Notes under the pieces: model-generated
Seen by the model: only the letters and a program-made list of their open reading frames with translations
What the model was told of the DNA's origin: nothing
Databases searched by the model: none
Shown here: positions 1 to 5,603 of the stretch, in pieces
Layout: every line of letters starts with the position of its first letter
How positions within the stretch are numbered: position 1 is the first letter of the stretch
Assembly (NCBI GenBank): GCA_023450775.1
Contig: JAEXGP010000398.1
Span: 1 to 5,603, forward strand
Direction: 5' to 3'
DNA length: 5,603 nt
Source of the DNA: Actinomycetes bacterium
GTDB taxonomy: Bacteria; Actinomycetota; Acidimicrobiia; Acidimicrobiales; Microtrichaceae
Translations under genes and position numbers: made by a program

Positions 1-1737
1 GCGGTGACGGCCCCGCCCCTCGGCCGCTACATGGCCAAGGTCTACGCCCACGACCCCGAGGGCGGTCCCGCCCCGGCGCCCGGCGACCGCGTCTTCCTGC
101 CGGTCGAGCGCCTGACCTACCGCCTGCTCCGCGTGGATCCGAGGCGGGAGCAGCGCTGGAACGTCTACGCCGTCTCGCTCCTGGCGTTCTCGTTCCTCAG
201 CGTGCTGCTGACGTACCTGATCCTGCGCATCCAGGGCTCGTTGCCGGTCAACCCCACCGAGATGCCGGGGGTCGCGGCGTACGGCGCGTTCAACGCCGCG
301 GTCAGCTTCGTGACCAACACCAACTGGCAGTGGTTCTCGAGCGAGCAGACGATCAGCCACCTCACCCAGATGGTCGGCTTCACCGTCCAGAACTTCCTGT
401 CGGCCGCGGCCGGGATGGCGGTCGCCGTCGCGATCGTCCGGGGCATCGCCCGCCGCCAGGGCCGCACGCTCGGCAACTTCTGGGTCGACCTCGTCCGCGG
501 CACGCTGCGGATCCTGCTGCCGATCAGCTTCGTCGCCGCGATCCTCATCGTCGGCCTCGGCGTCACGCAGAACCTGCACGGCGACACGACCGCCACCACC
601 GTCGACCACACGGTCACCGCGACGGTCGTCGGCGACGACGGCAAGGAGCACACCGAGCCGGTCACGACCCAGCAGATCCCCGGCGGCCCGGTCGCCTCGC
701 AGGTCACGATCCGCAACCTGGGCACCAACGGCGGCGGCTTCTACAACACCAACGCCGCGCACCCGTTCGAGAACCCCAACGGGTGGACCAACCTCATCGG
801 CGTCTGGATGCTGCTCCTGATCCCGTTCGCCTTCCCCTTCGCCTTCGGACGGATGGTCGGCCAATCCCGCCAGGGTCTGGTGCTGCTCGGCGTGATGGCG
901 CTGCTGCTGGCGGTGTCGGTGTTCCTCATGAGCGCCATGGAGACCGGTGGCAACCCGGCGGTCGCGGACCTCGGCGTGAGCCAGGCCAGCTCGGCCACGA
1001 CCGTGGGCGGGAACATGGAGGGCAAGGAGATCCGCTACGGCGCGGCGACCTGCGCGCTCTACGGGTCCGCCGCGACCGGCACCTCGACCGGATCGGTCGA
1101 CTGCATGCACGACTCGCTCACCCCTGCGGGCGGCGCGGTGCCGATGGTGCTGATGCAGCTCGGCGAGGTCTCGCCCGGCGGCGTCGGCTCCGGACTCATC
1201 GGCATCCTGATCAACGCACTGCTCGCCGTGTTCATCGCCGGGCTGATGGTCGGGCGCACCCCCGAATACCTGGGCAAGAAGATCCAGGCCGCCGAGATGA
1301 AGCTCGTCGTCCTCTACATCGTCGCCATGCCGGTGGCGGTCCTGGTGTTCGCCGCCATCAGCGTGGTGCTCCCCTCGGCGCTCACCTCGCTGGCGAACCC
1401 CGGCCCGCACGGCCTGTCCGAGGTGCTCTACAGCTTCGCCTCGGCCGGCAACAACAACGGCTCGGCGTTCGCCGGCATGAGCACGGGCACCGACTGGTAC
1501 ACGGTCACCCAGGGCGTGGCGATGCTGATCGGCCGGTTCCTGCTGATCATCCCCGCCCTCGCCATCGGCGGCTCGCTCGTCCGCAAGAACAAGGTGCCGG
1601 TCACGGTCGGCACGTTCCCCACGGACTCCCCGCTGTTCTTCGGCCTCCTGACCGGCGTGATCGTCATCGTCGCCGGCCTCACGTTCTTCCCCGCCCTGGC
1701 GCTCGGCCCGATCGTCGAACAGCTCGGCCTGTCGTGA
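1..1737 (+). CDS. kdpA: KdpA, K+-translocating subunit of the KdpFABC pump (5' partial)
   Basis: Channel-like membrane subunit that selects and binds K+ for the Kdp pump. Numbering from the GTG at base 4, the four pore-filter regions characteristic of KdpA are all visible: TNTNWQ (104-109), GTNGGG (240-245), TSTGS (360-364) and NNNGSAF (483-489). Other family signatures are GEVSPGGVGSG (387-397) and GRTPEYLGKK (about 417-426). At least nine hydrophobic segments can be seen, roughly at 54-74, 126-147, 171-187, 264-282, 291-309, 397-417, 434-457, 505-526 and 546-568. The first helix is missing: the reading begins at PPLGRYM, which aligns with E. coli KdpA near residue 22, and codon 1 (GCG) is in the same frame. 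The true start therefore lies about 15-20 codons upstream, and the GTG at 4 is internal. The full protein would be about 595 residues against 557 in E. coli; part of the excess is a longer loop at residues 192-227. The TGA at 1735-1737 is followed by kdpB. The family assignment is secure. Confidence 0.98.
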   Translation, partial: AVTAPPLGRYMAKVYAHDPEGGPAPAPGDRVFLPVERLTYRLLRVDPRREQRWNVYAVSLLAFSFLSVLLTYLILRIQGSLPVNPTEMPGVAAYGAFNAAVSFVTNTNWQWFSSEQTISHLTQMVGFTVQNFLSAAAGMAVAVAIVRGIARRQGRTLGNFWVDLVRGTLRILLPISFVAAILIVGLGVTQNLHGDTTATTVDHTVTATVVGDDGKEHTEPVTTQQIPGGPVASQVTIRNLGTNGGGFYNTNAAHPFENPNGWTNLIGVWMLLLIPFAFPFAFGRMVGQSRQGLVLLGVMALLLAVSVFLMSAMETGGNPAVADLGVSQASSATTVGGNMEGKEIRYGAATCALYGSAATGTSTGSVDCMHDSLTPAGGAVPMVLMQLGEVSPGGVGSGLIGILINALLAVFIAGLMVGRTPEYLGKKIQAAEMKLVVLYIVAMPVAVLVFAAISVVLPSALTSLANPGPHGLSEVLYSFASAGNNNGSAFAGMSTGTDWYTVTQGVAMLIGRFLLIIPALAIGGSLVRKNKVPVTVGTFPTDSPLFFGLLTGVIVIVAGLTFFPALALGPIVEQLGLS

Positions 1738-1773
1738 CCACGCCGCACCCCACCCCCTGCGCCCCGATCCCTC

Positions 1774-1778
1774 GGAGG
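1774..1778 (+). promoter_or_regulatory. Ribosome binding site of kdpB
   Basis: A GGAGG core lies five bases before the ATG at 1784, inside the 46-base kdpA-kdpB spacer. It fixes the kdpB start at 1784 rather than at the in-frame ATG at 1844, which has no comparable purine-rich stretch before it. The rest of the spacer (1738-1773) is C-rich, with no hairpin or T-run that would suggest a terminator, so readthrough from kdpA is expected. Confidence 0.85.
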
Positions 1779-1783
1779 ACCAC

Positions 1784-3909
<2,126 letters not shown>

Positions 3910-3910
<1 letters not shown>

Positions 3911-4503
3911 TGGTCCAGCAGTTCCGCTCCTTCCTCCGCCAGTGCGCCCCCGCGTTCGTCGTGCTCCTGGCGTCCACCGTCGTGTGCGGCCTGGCCTACC
4001 CGCTGCTCGTCACCGGCGTGGCCGAGGCGGCGTTCCACGACAAGGCCGAGGGCTCGCTCGTGAAGGACGGCGACACGGTGATCGGCTCGTCGCTCCTGGG
4101 CCAGGGCTTCAGCGCCCCCGAGTACTTCCATCCCCGACCGTCCGCGGCCGGCGCCGGCTACGACGGCGCGGCGTCCAGCGGCTCGAACCTGGGCCCGACG
4201 AACCCCGACTACCTGGCGACCGTCGCCGATCGGGTCGCGGCGTACCGGGAGGAGAACGGGCTGTCGCCGGAGGTGCAGGTCCCGGCCGACGCGGTCCAGG
4301 CCTCCGGTTCCGGCCTGGACCCCCAGATCTCCATCGAGAACGCCCGACTGCAGGCGCCACGGGTGGCGGCCGAGCGCGGCATGGACCTGACCGACGTGCT
4401 CGACCTGGTCGACGCGCACACCGACCAGCGACCGCTCGGCATCCTCGGCGACCCCGGGGTGAACGTGCTGGAGCTCAACCTGGCGCTCGATCGGGCAGGC
4501 TGA
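3910..4503 (+). CDS. kdpC: KdpC, accessory subunit of the K+ pump
   Basis: Single-span subunit of KdpFABC, which in the known complex packs against KdpA and is thought to stabilise the assembly and help its function. From the ATG the product is 197 residues, close to the usual 190-200. One hydrophobic helix lies at about 13-36, after a short basic N-terminus, leaving the rest outside the membrane. Family motifs in order: GQGFSAPEYFHPRPSAAG (64-81), a Ser/Gly-rich stretch ending SNLGPTNP (92-99), GSGLDPQIS (133-141), and the C-terminal block HTDQRPLGILGDPGVNVLE (170-188) followed by LNLALD. Nothing is missing or broken. It overlaps kdpB by one base and ends five bases before the kdpD GTG, so it is very probably translated from the same message as both. 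Identification is secure. Confidence 0.98.
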
Positions 4504-4507
4504 CGGG

Positions 4508-5603
4508 GTGGACGGTTCGCCGACGACGGCACGGGGCGCGCTCAGGGTGTACCTGGGCGCGGCGCCCGGCGTCGGCAAGACCTACGCGATGCTCGACGAG
4601 GGCCGGCGCCGTCAGGCCCGTGGCACGGACGTGGTCGTCGGGCTGGTCGAGACCCACGGCCGCGCCAACACCGCGGCGCTGCTCGACGGCCTGGAGCTGC
4701 TCCCTCGGCGTCACCTGACCCACCGTGGCGCCACGATCGAGGAGCTCGACGTGGACGCGGTGCTCGAGCGCCGTCCCGAGGTCGTCCTGGTGGACGAGCT
4801 CGCGCACACCAATGCACCCGGCTCGCGGCACCACAAGCGGTGGGAGGACATCGACGAGCTGCTCGCCGCCGGCATCGACGTGGTGTCGACCGTGAACATC
4901 CAGCACCTGGAGTCGGTCAACGACGTGGTCGAGCGCATCACCGGCGTGCGCCAGCAGGAGACCGTGCCCGATGCCTGGGTGCGCGCCGCCGAGCAGGTGC
5001 AGCTGGTCGACATGACGCCCGAGGCGCTGCGGCGGCGCATGGCGCACGGCAACGTGTACCCGGCGGATCGCATCGACGCCGCGCTCGGCAACTACTTCCG
5101 GGTCGGCAACCTGGGCGCGCTGCGCGAGCTGGCGCTCCTGTGGGTGGCCGACCGCGTCGAGGACGAGCTGCACACCTACCTGGAGTCCCACGGGATCACC
5201 GGCTCGTGGGAGACGCGGGAGCGGGTGCTCGTGGCGATCACGGGCGCGCCCGATGGCGACGGTGTGATCCGCCGCGCCGCCCGCCTGGCCCGCCGCAACC
5301 AGGGCGAGCTGATCGGTGTGCACATCAGCCCGTCCGACGGACTGGTCGACCGTCGGGGCCCGGACCTGGACCGGCACCGGCAGCTGCTCGAGGAGCTGGG
5401 CGGCACCTTCCGGGAGGTGGTCGGCGACGACGTGGCCGAGACCCTCGTGGCGGTCGCCCGCAGCGAGCGCGTCACCCAGATCGTCGTCGGCGCCAGCCGC
5501 CGGTCCCGCCGTCAGGAGCTGACGCGCGGCTCGGTGGTCAACGACCTGCTGCGACTGGCCCGCGACCTGGACGTCCACGTGATCTCGGCGCCCGAGTCCA
5601 CGA
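4508..5603 (+). CDS. kdpD: KdpD, osmosensitive K+ sensor histidine kinase (3' partial)
   Basis: N-terminal 365 residues of the membrane sensor kinase that, with KdpE, usually controls kdp expression in response to K+ limitation. The frame is open from the GTG to the window's end. The KdpD N-terminal domain covers about 11-225: Walker A GAAPGVGKT (17-25), VDELAHTN (95-102) as Walker B-like segment, then GSRHHKRWEDI (105-115), STVNIQHLES and GNYFRVGNLGALRELAL. A universal-stress-protein (USP) domain follows at about 238-361, starting RERVLVAIT and ending in VGASRRSRRQELTRGS and a VHVIS strand. The transmembrane segments, GAF-like region, phospho-accepting histidine and ATPase domain, about 480-530 residues in typical family members, lie beyond the window, so kinase activity cannot be judged. 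GTG 4508 is the first possible start after the upstream in-frame stop at 4460-4462. The next GTG (4547) would leave only three residues before Walker A and is less likely. A weak GCAGG at 4495-4499 is the only ribosome-site candidate. Confidence 0.96.
   Translation, partial: MDGSPTTARGALRVYLGAAPGVGKTYAMLDEGRRRQARGTDVVVGLVETHGRANTAALLDGLELLPRRHLTHRGATIEELDVDAVLERRPEVVLVDELAHTNAPGSRHHKRWEDIDELLAAGIDVVSTVNIQHLESVNDVVERITGVRQQETVPDAWVRAAEQVQLVDMTPEALRRRMAHGNVYPADRIDAALGNYFRVGNLGALRELALLWVADRVEDELHTYLESHGITGSWETRERVLVAITGAPDGDGVIRRAARLARRNQGELIGVHISPSDGLVDRRGPDLDRHRQLLEELGGTFREVVGDDVAETLVAVARSERVTQIVVGASRRSRRQELTRGSVVNDLLRLARDLDVHVISAPEST

Noticed and set aside
1738..1783. Possible terminator, attenuator or tiny gene in the kdpA-kdpB spacer
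   Set aside because: The 46 bases are C-rich, without self-complementary arms or a T-run, and are too short for a gene beyond the ribosome binding site.
4475..5578. Long open frame (367 codons) on the minus strand opposite kdpD
   Set aside because: Low-complexity Ala/Val/Gly/Asp/His composition with no motif; the + strand frame carries unmistakable KdpD signatures over the same stretch.

Overview
The window is one continuous, co-oriented stretch of a kdp (high-affinity K+ uptake) operon, all on the + strand. In order it holds kdpA (5' end cut off by the window edge), kdpB (complete), kdpC (complete) and the first 365 codons of kdpD (3' end cut off). The sequence is very GC-rich (by eye about 70%; not counted), with strong G/C preference at third codon positions. 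The protein wording is of actinobacterial type, for example the KdpA segment GEVSPGGVGSG and the long serine/glycine-rich KdpC loop. A high-GC actinobacterium, possibly of the Acidimicrobiia, is the best guess, but the lineage is inference.

Layout: kdpA runs from base 1 to 1737. A 46-base C-rich spacer follows, ending in a clear GGAGG ribosome binding site, and kdpB occupies 1784-3910. The kdpB stop and the kdpC ATG overlap by one base (TGATG). kdpC ends at 4503, and kdpD starts with GTG at 4508, four bases later. kdpD stays open to the last base. There is no gene-free stretch over 300 bases. No terminator, promoter, RNA gene, repeat, mobile element or CRISPR array is visible. The operon promoter, any kdpF, the rest of kdpD and any kdpE lie outside the window.

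How the genes work together: KdpA is the K+-selective channel-like subunit, KdpB the P-type ATPase that energises transport, and KdpC the single-span accessory subunit. Together they form the KdpFABC pump, which scavenges K+ when it is scarce. KdpD is the membrane sensor kinase that normally controls expression of the pump with the response regulator KdpE. Its placement directly behind kdpC, with almost no gap, suggests that pump and sensor are made from one transcript.

I looked for an undescribed system and did not find one. All coding capacity is explained by a canonical kdp operon. The points worth a second look are details within it: an enlarged external loop in KdpA, a lone cysteine pair near its third filter, a KdpB N-terminal extension, and a KdpD USP domain that lacks the reported c-di-AMP motif.
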